From Methylobacterium sp. J-026 (lineage in GTDB: Bacteria > Pseudomonadota > Alphaproteobacteria > Rhizobiales > Beijerinckiaceae): DNA of 64,000 nucleotides. The stretch's first letter is position 1, and the number at the start of each line of letters is the position of its first letter. The stretch lies in NCBI RefSeq assembly GCF_022829585.1, contig NZ_JAKSYC010000117.1:62001-126000 (forward strand), given 5' to 3'. Shown here one piece after another: positions 1-7,677 of this stretch. The notes under the pieces are model-generated. The model saw only the letters and a list, made by a program, of their open reading frames with translations. It was not told the origin of the DNA and did no database searches. The position numbers were made by a program, and so were the translations under genes.

Positions 1-537
1 AGCGAGGGTCGGGAGAGGGGAACCCGGCTTCCGGAAGAGGCGCACGCGGCGGGTAGGGCGCAGCCCTGTTCTGCGCCGTCGCGCCCCTCTCCCGACCCGC
101 TTGGCGGGCCTCCCTCCCCCGCAGAGGGGGGAGGGAAATCCGTGGAGACAACCGCCCGCGATGCCGGCTGGTCCTGGGGCCGCCTGCATCACGCCCTGTT
201 CGCCCATCCCCTCACCGCCGTGAGGCCCGATCCGGCCTGGGATGTCGGTCCGTTGCCCGTGGGCGGGTCCGCGGCATCGGTCATGCACGCGGAGTACCGG
301 ACCGACACGTTCCGGCTCACCCACGGCGCTTCGTTCCGCATGGTCGTGGATGTGGGTGACTGGGACCGCTCGGTCTTCATCAACGTGCCGGGCCAGTCGG
401 GGAATCCGGAGAGCCCGCACTACGCCGACCTCGCCCTGATCTGGGGGCGTCAGGACCATGTGCCGATGCTCTACGGCCGCGCGGCCGTGGACGCGGCGAC
501 CGAGACCATCATCACCCTGACGCCGGGCTCCCCCTGA
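1..537 (+). CDS. Penicillin acylase family (peptidase S45) protein, 3' end only
   Basis: From about base 142 the product matches the C-terminal end of penicillin acylase/Ntn-hydrolase S45 proteins: a WGRLHHALF motif, then GDWDRSVFINVPGQSG, SPHYADL and a terminal TETIITLTPG. Family members are about 750-850 residues, so this is only the last 130 or so. The N-terminal nucleophile Ser and the A chain are absent. The frame has no stop from base 1, and bases 6-135 are a palindromic repeat. Either the repeat sits in frame inside a longer gene that begins left of the window, or the gene is broken and the GTG at 142 only marks a relic. The enzymes are usually periplasmic and cleave amides such as beta-lactam side chains or N-acyl-homoserine lactones; the substrate here is unknown. 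The gene ends 31 bp before the M81 peptidase gene. Confidence 0.72.
   Translation, partial: SEGRERGTRLPEEAHAAGRAQPCSAPSRPSPDPLGGPPSPAEGGGKSVETTARDAGWSWGRLHHALFAHPLTAVRPDPAWDVGPLPVGGSAASVMHAEYRTDTFRLTHGASFRMVVDVGDWDRSVFINVPGQSGNPESPHYADLALIWGRQDHVPMLYGRAAVDAATETIITLTPGSP
6..135. repeat. GC-rich palindromic (REP-like) repeat
   Basis: A 15-base arm at 6-20 (GGGTCGGGAGAGGGG) is the exact reverse complement of 84-98. Two smaller hairpins follow: 96-100 with 104-108, and the C-rich 112-120 with the G-rich 126-135. The same 15-mer recurs at 25327-25341. The element lies across the open frame of the penicillin acylase fragment. Confidence 0.7.
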
Positions 538-568
538 CCCGGCGGCCGGGACCGAACGGGACAGGACC

Positions 569-2041
569 TTGAAGATCTTCATCGCAGGCCTCGCCACAGA
601 GACCAACACCTTCGCGCCGCTGCCCACCGGCCGTGCCGCCTTCCGCGCCGACTACGCCCGCCGGGACGGGACGCGGAACCCGCCGAGCCTCAGCAATATC
701 GGCCTCAAGGCCTGGCGCACGATGGCCGAGGCCGACGGGCACAGCGTGATCGAGAGCCTCTCGACCTTCGCCCAGCCCGGCGGGATCACGCTTCGGGACG
801 TCTATGAAGAGTTGCGCGACGCCCTGCTGGCGGACCTCAAGGCGGCGATGCCGGTGGACGCGGTGCTGCTGTTCATGCACGGCGCCATGGTGGCCGAGGG
901 CTACGACGATTGCGAGGGCGACACCCTGGAGCGGGCTCGCGCCCTCGTCGGGCCGGACACCACGATCGGCGTCGAACTCGACCTGCACTGCCACCTCACC
1001 GAGACGATGCGGCGAAACGCCGACGTCATCGTGATCTACAAGGAATACCCCCACACCGACATCGTCGACCGCGCCCGCGATCTCTATCCGCTGGTGATCC
1101 GGACCGTCTCAAAGGAAATCCGGCCCGTGATGGCCTATGCCGATTGCCGGATCATCAACATGTGGCGCACCAGCCGCGAGCCGGTCGCGGGCTTCGTCCG
1201 CCGGATGGAATCGCTGGAAGGGAGGGATGGCATCCTCTCGGTCTCTTTCGGGCACGGCTTCCCGTGGGGCGACGTGCCCGATGTCGGCGCCAAGATGCTC
1301 GTCGTCGCCGACGGCGATGCCGCCAAGGCCCAGGCCCTGGCTGACGACCTCGCCGCCGCCGTCTGGGCGATGCGAGAGGCGGCGGCCAGCCGGTGCGACA
1401 GCATCGATGCGGCCATCGACGCTGCGCTGGCCTCCATCGACCCGCGCCCGATGGTGCTCGCCGACTTCGCCGACAATGCCGGCGCGGGCGCGCCCTCGGA
1501 CAACACCGCGATCCTGGGCCGCCTCGCGGAGCGCGCCGTCAAGGACGTGGCGCTCGGCCTGATCTGGGATCCCGGCGCGGTCGGCATCTGCCACGAGGCC
1601 GGGCTCGGGGCGACCTTCATGTTGCGGATCGGCGGCAAGTGCGGCGTGACCTCGGGCGATCCCGTCGACCTGCGGATCACCGTGCGCGGCCTCTCGGAGG
1701 ACCACAGCCAGACCGGCCTCAGCGGCGGCCGGGCCCATCTCGGCCCCGCCGCCTGGGTCGAGGCGGACGGGATCCACGTGGTGCTGACCCACAGGCGCCA
1801 GCAGGCCTTCGCGCCGGACGCCTTCACGGGGCTCGGGCTGACCCTCGCCGACAAGCGGATCGTCGTGGTGAAGTCGATGCAGCATTTCTACGCCGCCTTC
1901 GCGCCCATCGCGAGCGCGGTGCGCTACGTGGCGGCCCCCGGAGCCGTCCCGCCGGATTACGGCGCGATCCCCTACACCAAGCGATCCGGCGCCTACTGGC
2001 CGCGGGTCGCCGATCCCTTCGCCGCGGAGGCCGCCCGATGA
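569..2041 (+). CDS. M81 family metallopeptidase (MlrC-like)
   Basis: This 490-residue protein begins MKIFIAGLATETNTF, the N-terminal signature of the M81/MlrC family. MlrC (microcystinase C) breaks down the linear peptide products of microcystin; most other members have unknown substrates. Visible family motifs are LLFMHGAMVAEGYDDCEGD (about 92-110), DLHCH in GVELDLHCHLTE (the presumed metal-binding part) and YKEYPHTD. No signal peptide is seen, so it is probably cytoplasmic. The start is TTG at 569 with GGGACAGGA upstream. The stop overlaps the M20 peptidase start as ATGA, so the two are co-transcribed and probably act in one amide or peptide breakdown route. The full family length is present. 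Confidence 0.9.
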   Translation: MKIFIAGLATETNTFAPLPTGRAAFRADYARRDGTRNPPSLSNIGLKAWRTMAEADGHSVIESLSTFAQPGGITLRDVYEELRDALLADLKAAMPVDAVLLFMHGAMVAEGYDDCEGDTLERARALVGPDTTIGVELDLHCHLTETMRRNADVIVIYKEYPHTDIVDRARDLYPLVIRTVSKEIRPVMAYADCRIINMWRTSREPVAGFVRRMESLEGRDGILSVSFGHGFPWGDVPDVGAKMLVVADGDAAKAQALADDLAAAVWAMREAAASRCDSIDAAIDAALASIDPRPMVLADFADNAGAGAPSDNTAILGRLAERAVKDVALGLIWDPGAVGICHEAGLGATFMLRIGGKCGVTSGDPVDLRITVRGLSEDHSQTGLSGGRAHLGPAAWVEADGIHVVLTHRRQQAFAPDAFTGLGLTLADKRIVVVKSMQHFYAAFAPIASAVRYVAAPGAVPPDYGAIPYTKRSGAYWPRVADPFAAEAAR

Positions 2042-3180
2042 TCCCGGATCTGCACGTCGAGGCCCAGGACATCCTGGCGACCCTGCGCCCCTGGGTCGAA
2101 TGCGAGAGCCCGACCCACGACGCGGCCGCGGTCAACCGGATGATGGGCCTCGCCGCCCGCGACCTCGCCGTCGCGGGGGCCCAGGTCGAGACGATTCCCG
2201 GCCGGATGGGCCTGAGCGACTGCGTCCGCGCCCGCTTCCCGCACCCGCGGCGGGACGTGCCCGGCATCCTGGTGCTCGGCCATCTCGACACGGTGCATCC
2301 GGTGGGCACCCTCGGGAGCCTGCCGTGGCGGATCGAGGGCAATCGCGCCTACGGGCCGGGCATCCTCGACATGAAGGGTGGCAACGTCATCGCGCTCGCG
2401 GCGATCCGCGCGCTCGCGGCGGCGGGAATCGAGACGCCGCTGCCCGTGACCGTGCTGTTCACCGGCGACGAGGAGGTCGGCAGCCCCTCGACCCGCGATC
2501 TGATCGAGGCCGAGGCCGCCCGCCACGCCTTCGTGCTGGTCCCCGAGCCCGGCCAGCCGGAGAACGGCGTGGTCACCGGCCGCTACGCCATCGCGCGCTT
2601 CGACCTGGAGGCCCGAGGCCGCCCGAGCCATGCCGGATCCTCGCCCCATGAGGGGCGCTCGGCGATCCGCGCGATGGCGCGCATGATCCTCGCCATCGAC
2701 GCCCTGTCGGATGGCGACTGCACCGTCTCCACCGGCATCGTCTCCGGCGGCCAGTGGGTGAACTGCGTCCCGACGCTCTGCCGCGGGCAGGCGCTGAGCA
2801 TGGCCAAGCGCCAGGCCGATCTCGACCGCGGCGTCGCGCGGATGCTGGCCCTGTCGGGGGAGGCGGACGGGGTCCGCTTCACGGTGACCCGGGGCGTGAC
2901 CCGCCCGGTCTGGGAGCCCGATGCCGGCTGCCTGGCCCTCTACGCCCGGGCCCGGGCCTTGAGCGAGGCGTTGGGCCAGCCCCTGCCCCACCGCAGCGCC
3001 GGCGGCGGCTCGGACGGAAATTTCACCGGCGCCAACGGCATCCCGACCCTCGACGGTCTCGGGCCCCTCGGCCAGGGCTACCACACCCTGGAGGAGCACG
3101 TCCTGATCGAGACCCTACCGCAGCGGGCACGGCTGTTCGCGGCTCTGCTGGCCGATCTCGGCGCGGGCGGGCAGGCCTGA
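2038..3180 (+). CDS. M20 family metallopeptidase (glutamate carboxypeptidase/ArgE-DapE type)
   Basis: This 380-residue protein has the di-zinc ligands of M20 enzymes: GHLDTVHPVG (His82, Asp84), GPGILDMKGG (Asp111), TGDEEVGSPS (Glu145 and Glu146) and VPEPG (Glu170). A lid/dimerisation domain (about 180-290) follows, and the C-terminal metal His is in the GYHTLEEH segment. Closest in style are CPG2-like carboxypeptidases, which remove C-terminal Glu or acyl groups, but substrate cannot be read from sequence. The frame is open far upstream as a high-GC artefact; the ATG at 2038 was chosen because it overlaps the M81 stop and gives the normal family N-terminus. No signal peptide. It is likely the last gene of the operon, facing the convergent amidase 22 bp away. 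Confidence 0.9.
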   Translation: MIPDLHVEAQDILATLRPWVECESPTHDAAAVNRMMGLAARDLAVAGAQVETIPGRMGLSDCVRARFPHPRRDVPGILVLGHLDTVHPVGTLGSLPWRIEGNRAYGPGILDMKGGNVIALAAIRALAAAGIETPLPVTVLFTGDEEVGSPSTRDLIEAEAARHAFVLVPEPGQPENGVVTGRYAIARFDLEARGRPSHAGSSPHEGRSAIRAMARMILAIDALSDGDCTVSTGIVSGGQWVNCVPTLCRGQALSMAKRQADLDRGVARMLALSGEADGVRFTVTRGVTRPVWEPDAGCLALYARARALSEALGQPLPHRSAGGGSDGNFTGANGIPTLDGLGPLGQGYHTLEEHVLIETLPQRARLFAALLADLGAGGQA

Positions 3181-3202
3181 GCCCTGCACCTATGTCCCGG
3201 CG

Positions 3203-4597
3203 TCAGGCCGGATCGACCGGCATCTCGGGCACGCCGGCCGCCTCGATGGCCGCGCCGGCGGCAAGGCACAGGTCCTCCCGGTAGCGGGCTGCCACGAGTT
3301 GCACGCCCACGGGAGTCCGGCCGACGAGACCGGTGGTGACGGTGAGCGCCGGGATGCCGAGGGGCGCCAGCCCGACCTGGAGGAGGTTCGCCTCGAAGGC
3401 CCGGGCGATTCCGGCATCGCCCGTGCAGTCGAGCCCGTCCGGGAACGGGAGCTCGGCCGAGACCGGTACCAGCAGGACCGGGTTCTCGGCGAGGAACAGC
3501 GACCAGGCCCGGGCCAAGGTGGCTCGCCGGGTGAGCGCCGCCGCGATCGCGTCGGGGGTCATCGCCTCGGCCTGCGGCCGGAAGCTGTCCAGCAGGCCGA
3601 TCGCGGCGGGATCGCCCTCCCGCTCCGCCGCGGCACGCAGGGCCGCGAAGCCGTCGCCCAGCCAGAGCTGGAGCTGCAGCGCGCTCGCCTCCCGGATCGG
3701 CGGCGTGTCGTCGATCTCCGTGACCGCCCAGCCGGCCTCGGCCAGCCGCCGCGCCGACTCCCGCAAAGCCGTCTCCACCTCCGGAACGACCGCGAGGCCC
3801 CCGGGCCGCACGCACAGGGCGACCCGGTGCGGGACGGTCGGACCGCCGAGGGGCGCGGGCACCAACCACGGGTCGCGCGGATCCGGGGCCGCCATGACCT
3901 CCAGCGCGAGGCGCAGATCCGCGATGCTGCGGGCGAGCGGCCCCGACACCGCCATCAGCTGCGGCCCGATCCCGCGCTCCGGCGCGGTCGGGTTCCAGGC
4001 CGGGATCCGGCCGAGGCTCGGACGCAGCCCGTGGACCCCGCACGCATAGGCCGGGTAGCGCACGGACCCGGCGATGTCGGTGCCGTGGGCCAGCGCGCCG
4101 ATCCCGGCCGCCACCGCCGCCCCGGCGCCCCCCGACGAGCCCCCCGGGGTCAGCGCCGGATCGCGCGGGTTCTTCGTGGCGCCGTGCAGCTGGTTGGTGG
4201 TGAACCAGCGCAGCGAGAAGGCGGGCGTGTTGGTGCGCCCGAGCAGCACCGCCCCGGCGCGACGGAGATTTCCCACGACCGGGTTGTCCTCCGCGGCGAC
4301 GAGGTCGCGCTGGAGGCGCAGTCCGTTCGTCGTGGCGAAGCCGCGCTGGTCGACATTCACCTTCACGGTCACCGGCACGCCCGCCAGCGGCCCCAGGATT
4401 TCGCCCCGGGTCCGGACGGCATCGATTGCGTCGGCCTGCGCCAGCACCTCCTCCGGACGGTGCTCGACCACGGCGTTGATCCGGCCGTTGACGGCATTCA
4501 GGCGATCGAGGGCCGCCTGCGCGACCTCCCGGGCCGAGACCTGGCCGGTCCGGATCAGGGCCGCGAGGTCGGTCGCCGTCAGACGCCAGAGCTGCAT
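3203..4597 (-). CDS. Amidase signature family amidase
   Basis: This 464-residue protein is a complete amidase signature enzyme. The Ser-cisSer-Lys triad is visible: Lys79 in PVTVKVNVD, the cis-Ser in PGGSSGGAGAA (154/155), and nucleophile Ser178 in GTDIAGSVRYPA. Such enzymes hydrolyse amides to acids and ammonia in the cytoplasm. The length fits AtzE/GatA-like catabolic amidases, but there is no GatB or GatC nearby, so it is unlikely to be the tRNA amidotransferase subunit. It converges with the M81-M20 pair, which suggests a shared role in handling amide compounds or peptides. The start ATG is at 4597. Substrate unknown. Confidence 0.9.
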   Translation of the reverse strand: MQLWRLTATDLAALIRTGQVSAREVAQAALDRLNAVNGRINAVVEHRPEEVLAQADAIDAVRTRGEILGPLAGVPVTVKVNVDQRGFATTNGLRLQRDLVAAEDNPVVGNLRRAGAVLLGRTNTPAFSLRWFTTNQLHGATKNPRDPALTPGGSSGGAGAAVAAGIGALAHGTDIAGSVRYPAYACGVHGLRPSLGRIPAWNPTAPERGIGPQLMAVSGPLARSIADLRLALEVMAAPDPRDPWLVPAPLGGPTVPHRVALCVRPGGLAVVPEVETALRESARRLAEAGWAVTEIDDTPPIREASALQLQLWLGDGFAALRAAAEREGDPAAIGLLDSFRPQAEAMTPDAIAAALTRRATLARAWSLFLAENPVLLVPVSAELPFPDGLDCTGDAGIARAFEANLLQVGLAPLGIPALTVTTGLVGRTPVGVQLVAARYREDLCLAAGAAIEAAGVPEMPVDPA

Positions 4598-4905
4598 GGG
4601 GTATCCTTTGGAACGTCCCGGAAGGGCCGGGTCCGACCTGCGATTCGGGGCGAACGCGGGGTGTGGCCACCTTATTCAATATGCAGGCCAGCGGCCGCAT
4701 TTTTGCGCAACCGCGGATCGCCAGTATCGGCAAGGGTTTGCCGCATTGCAGCAGAATTACCTAAGCATTCATCCGTATCGAGCCCTTGCTACCGCGACGA
4801 CGATAGCTAACCTGCCGTCTGTTCGCGCGTTCGACCGATCAATCCGGAAAAAAGGATCGCTCTCCTCAGTCCACGGCAACCAACCTCCAGCGAAGGCAGA
4901 GACCC
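4598..4905. other. Intergenic region between divergent amidase and small gene
   Basis: These 308 bases separate two divergently transcribed genes and must hold promoters for both. The middle part (about 4670-4860) is clearly richer in A+T than its surroundings. I could not assign a -35/-10 pair or an operator with confidence, and saw no conserved RNA structure. Confidence 0.4.
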
Positions 4906-5067
4906 ATGGCACAGGTGATTCGCGTCAAGCCGACGCACGACGGCACCTATACGGTCTATCGCGGGACACTCGCGTTGATCTGCGGTCTGACCCGGCTCCA
5001 GGCCGAGCGCTACGAGGCCAGCCTCACCCGGCAGCAGCGCACCAATATGACGGCCGCCGGCGCCTGA
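4906..5067 (+). CDS. Small conserved-type hypothetical protein (53 aa)
   Basis: The ORF starts MAQVIRVKPTHDGTYTVYRG and ends TNMTAAGA. The product is 53 residues with no signal peptide or membrane segment. The first half reads like two beta strands (VIRVKP and YTVYRGTLAL) followed by a helix rich in Arg, Gln and Glu. It has codon use like its neighbours and an AT-richer upstream region fit for a promoter, which supports it being a real gene. Its function is unknown. It is convergent with the metallophosphoesterase gene, with a hairpin in the 51-base gap. Confidence 0.5.
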   Translation: MAQVIRVKPTHDGTYTVYRGTLALICGLTRLQAERYEASLTRQQRTNMTAAGA

Positions 5068-5088
5068 TCGGGGCTGCCGATCGACGGG

Positions 5089-5109
5089 CCGGCGCGACCG
5101 ATGCGCCGG
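5089..5109. terminator. Candidate bidirectional hairpin between convergent genes
   Basis: CCGGCGC at 5089-5095 pairs with GCGCCGG at 5103-5109 around a 7-base loop. It sits in the short gap between the small gene and the convergent metallophosphoesterase. There is no U-tract on either side, so intrinsic termination is uncertain. Confidence 0.3.
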
Positions 5110-5118
5110 TCGGACGAA

Positions 5119-6027
5119 TCAGGTCAGATCGACGGGGCCGAGATCGCAGATCGCCCCCTCCGCGCCGAGGCCCCGGCGCCGGGCCGCCAGCGTATAGCCG
5201 TCCCCGGCCCGGTCGATGTCGTACAGGACGTAGGAGGCCCGGCGCGCGGCGAGTGCCCCGTGCCCGTCCGCCCGGGCCGAGGCCGAGGGGACCCCGACGA
5301 TCGGCACGGCGCGGCCGTCCGGACCCGGGATGGCGGCCGTGCTGATGACGTGGTTGTGGCCGTGCAGGATCAGGTCGGCGCCGGCGCGCCCGATCATCGC
5401 CGTGAAGGCCGCCGCGTCCTTCAGCTCGCGCCCCGGCGCGGCGCCCCCCGGCTGCGGCGGGTGATGGATCATGACCACGCGGAACGGCCGGCCCGGCTCA
5501 GTGGCGAGTGCCCGGAGCAGGACCTCGGCCGCGGCCAGTTGCGGCGCGCCGAGGCGTCCGGTGGCCACGAACGGTTTCGTCGGGATCGCGCTGGAGAGAC
5601 CGACCAGCGCGAGCGGCCCCCGCCGCCTGAGATAGGGGAAGCGGCCCCACGACCCCGAATCGTCGCTGGTGAAGCGGCTGCAGGCGGCGAGCAGTCCTTC
5701 CAGGGAGCCGCGGACATAGGCGTCGTGATTGCCCGGCACGAAGCTCACCGCGTCGGGCGTGCCCAGCGCCTCCAGGAAGGTGCGCGCCGTCTCCCACTCG
5801 CTCGGCAGGCCGATGTTGCACAGGTCCCCGGTGCAGGCGACGTGCCCGGCCCCCTGCGTCTTCAGGTCGGCCACGAGGGCCTCAAGCACGGCCATGTCGT
5901 GGCTGCGCGAGCGGCCGCGCCGCCAGTTGGCATAGCCGGTGGCCCGCTTGCCGATGAGCTGATGCAGGCGCACCCGGCCGAGGGGGCCGACATGCGGGTC
6001 GCTGAGGTGGGCGAGGCGGAAGGTCAA
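5119..6027 (-). CDS. Metallophosphoesterase (calcineurin-like)
   Basis: This 302-residue protein has all five blocks of the calcineurin-like fold: LSDPHVG (Asp10, His12), CTGDLCNIG (Asp68), VPGNHDAY (Asn100, His101), IHHPPQ (His188/189) and LHGHNH (His224, His226). These bind a two-metal centre that hydrolyses phosphomonoesters or phosphodiesters, for example cyclic nucleotides or UDP-diacylglucosamine-type substrates. No signal peptide. The substrate is not evident; the gene sits upstream of lipid A genes but on the opposite strand, so a link to lipid A (as for LpxH/LpxI) is only a guess. It lies 77 bp downstream of the VIT transporter gene on the same strand. Confidence 0.88.
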   Translation of the reverse strand: MTFRLAHLSDPHVGPLGRVRLHQLIGKRATGYANWRRGRSRSHDMAVLEALVADLKTQGAGHVACTGDLCNIGLPSEWETARTFLEALGTPDAVSFVPGNHDAYVRGSLEGLLAACSRFTSDDSGSWGRFPYLRRRGPLALVGLSSAIPTKPFVATGRLGAPQLAAAEVLLRALATEPGRPFRVVMIHHPPQPGGAAPGRELKDAAAFTAMIGRAGADLILHGHNHVISTAAIPGPDGRAVPIVGVPSASARADGHGALAARRASYVLYDIDRAGDGYTLAARRRGLGAEGAICDLGPVDLT

Positions 6028-6104
6028 CGCCGGAGGTCACGCGCGAGTCGGCCGGGAGCGGCCCTGAAAATACGGCCCCGGCATCGCGGGCGCGGGCAGC
6101 GCCG

Positions 6105-6641
6105 TCAAGCGCTCCCGATGAGGATCCCCGTCGCGAGCACCAGGGCGCCGCCGAGCATCACCTGCATGGCCGCCCGCCAGAACGGCGTCGCCATGAACCG
6201 CGTGCGGATCGCCGCGATGGCGATGAGTTCGACCACCACGACGAGCACCGCGAGGGTCGTGGCCAGGACGAAGGGATTCGGCCAGCCCGCGGGCAGCGTG
6301 TCGGGGATCGCGTAGGGCAGCGTGTGGCCGAGGCCCCCGAGCGTCGTCATCACGCCGCAGACGAGGCCGTGGATCCACGGGTCGCCGCGGCCGGTGACGC
6401 TGCCGTCGTCCGAGAGGGCCTCGGTGAAGCCCATGCTGATCCCGGCGCCCACGGAAGCCGCGAGACCGACGAGGAAGGTCGCGCCGTTGTGTCCCGTGGC
6501 GAAGGCCGCCGCGAAGATCGGCGCGAGGGTCGAGACCGAGCCGTCGATCAGGCCGGCTAGGCCGGGTTGCACGTAGCGCAGGACGAAGGCGCGACGCGCA
6601 TCCGCGGCCAACGTGGCGGTATCCTCGAAAACGGCTGCCAT
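6105..6641 (-). CDS. VIT1/CCC1 family metal transporter (MbfA C-terminal type)
   Basis: The 178 residues hold four or five hydrophobic segments and match the vacuolar iron transporter (VIT) domain: GLIDGSVSTLAPIFAAAF near residue 30, GLAASVGAGISMGFTEAL, then GDPWIHG and later membrane helices. In alphaproteobacteria the VIT domain is often the C-terminal half of MbfA, an inner-membrane iron exporter of about 325 residues with an N-terminal ferritin-like domain. That domain is absent here and no ORF upstream supplies it. The likely role is Fe or Mn efflux. An ATTCCA-N10-TGGAAT palindrome lies just upstream and could mediate metal control. Confidence 0.78.
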   Translation of the reverse strand: MAAVFEDTATLAADARRAFVLRYVQPGLAGLIDGSVSTLAPIFAAAFATGHNGATFLVGLAASVGAGISMGFTEALSDDGSVTGRGDPWIHGLVCGVMTTLGGLGHTLPYAIPDTLPAGWPNPFVLATTLAVLVVVVELIAIAAIRTRFMATPFWRAAMQVMLGGALVLATGILIGSA

Positions 6642-6663
6642 CCCGGAATTCCTCTCTAGACTG

Positions 6664-6685
6664 ATTCCAATCTATAGGCTGGAAT
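6664..6685. promoter_or_regulatory. Palindromic candidate operator upstream of VIT transporter gene
   Basis: ATTCCA (6664-6669) and TGGAAT (6680-6685) are perfect inverted arms with a 10-base spacer, in an AT-rich patch 23-44 bases upstream of the VIT start. Read on the minus strand, TTTAGATTTATTC partly resembles the iron control element bound by Irr upstream of mbfA in rhizobia, but the match is incomplete. A metal-responsive regulator is the natural candidate. Confidence 0.35.
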
Positions 6686-6891
6686 AAATCTAAACAAGGC
6701 GTCTCGCCGTGTTTTCGCCGCGCGACGGGAGCATCGGCGGCGCCCGAGCGACCGGCGACCCAGGCAAGCCGCTCTCACAGGTTGTGATCCAGGCCGATTG
6801 TTTCGTCTCAGGCGCGGGGGCTAGATCATGGGCGATCGATTGCGATCCGGAACCGATCGGGCGATGGCGGTTCGGCCATCCCGGGCATGAC

Positions 6892-7677
6892 ATGAGCCTC
6901 GGCAAACGTTTCCTGCGTCACCCCGTCGTGCAGCGCGCGCTCGGTCGCCTCGCGGCGTCCTATCTGCGGCTGGTGCAGCGGACCAACCGCTTCGCGATCC
7001 AGGCCGGCGGCACGCCGACCGGGCGGGTCGACGCCTGGATGGACGCGCGCACGCCGCTCATCGCCGGCATGTGGCACGGCCAGCACATCATGATGCCGTT
7101 CATGCGCCGACCGAGCGACCGGGTCGCCACGATCATCTCGCGGAATGCGGACGGCAACATCAACACCATCGCGCTGGAACGGCTCGGCGTGCGCGTGATC
7201 CGGGCCTCCGGCGCCCGAGGCCGGAGCCGGGCGACTGACGTTCGCGCCAAGGGCGGGGCCGAGGGGCTCCGGGCCATGCTGCGGGCGCTCAGGGACGGCG
7301 AATCGGTGGCCTTCAGCGCGGACGTGCCGAAGCTCTCGCGCCGGTGCGATGCCGGGATCCTGACCCTGGCGCGCCTCTCCGGCCGGCCCATCGTCCCGGC
7401 CGCCGTCGTGACGAGCCGGCATCTGCGCTTCCGATCGTGGGACCGCGCCTGCCTCGGCCTGCCCTTCGGACGCGGCGCGATCGTCCTGGGCGACCCGATC
7501 TATGTCCCGCGCGACAGCGCCGGGGAGGCCTTCGAGAGCCTCCGGCGCTTCGTCGAATCCGAGATGGATCGGGTCCATGCGCGCGCCTACGCGATGGTCG
7601 GACGCGCCGACCGGGCGGCGCTCTACCGCGCGGCGTCACCGGCCGCCGCGTCGGCGCCGGTGGGAGACGCCGCGTGA
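6892..7677 (+). CDS. Lysophospholipid acyltransferase family protein (DUF374)
   Basis: The 261-residue product matches the DUF374 acyltransferase family. GMWHGQHIMMPF (about 60-72) carries the catalytic His, in a form looser than the usual HX4D motif, and later blocks IISRNADGN, RGRS..KGG and FSADVPK follow. These proteins lie in lipid A/LPS gene clusters of alphaproteobacteria and are thought to transfer an acyl chain in the inner membrane. The ATG at 6892 gives a normal N-terminus; the frame is open further upstream. Its stop overlaps the waaA GTG start (GTGA), forming an acyltransferase-waaA-lpxK operon that supports a lipid A role. Confidence 0.82.
   Translation: MSLGKRFLRHPVVQRALGRLAASYLRLVQRTNRFAIQAGGTPTGRVDAWMDARTPLIAGMWHGQHIMMPFMRRPSDRVATIISRNADGNINTIALERLGVRVIRASGARGRSRATDVRAKGGAEGLRAMLRALRDGESVAFSADVPKLSRRCDAGILTLARLSGRPIVPAAVVTSRHLRFRSWDRACLGLPFGRGAIVLGDPIYVPRDSAGEAFESLRRFVESEMDRVHARAYAMVGRADRAALYRAASPAAASAPVGDAA

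Noticed and set aside
3203..4597. Amidase as GatA of the tRNA amidotransferase
   Set aside because: No gatB or gatC nearby, and the sequence and length fit catabolic amidases as well or better.
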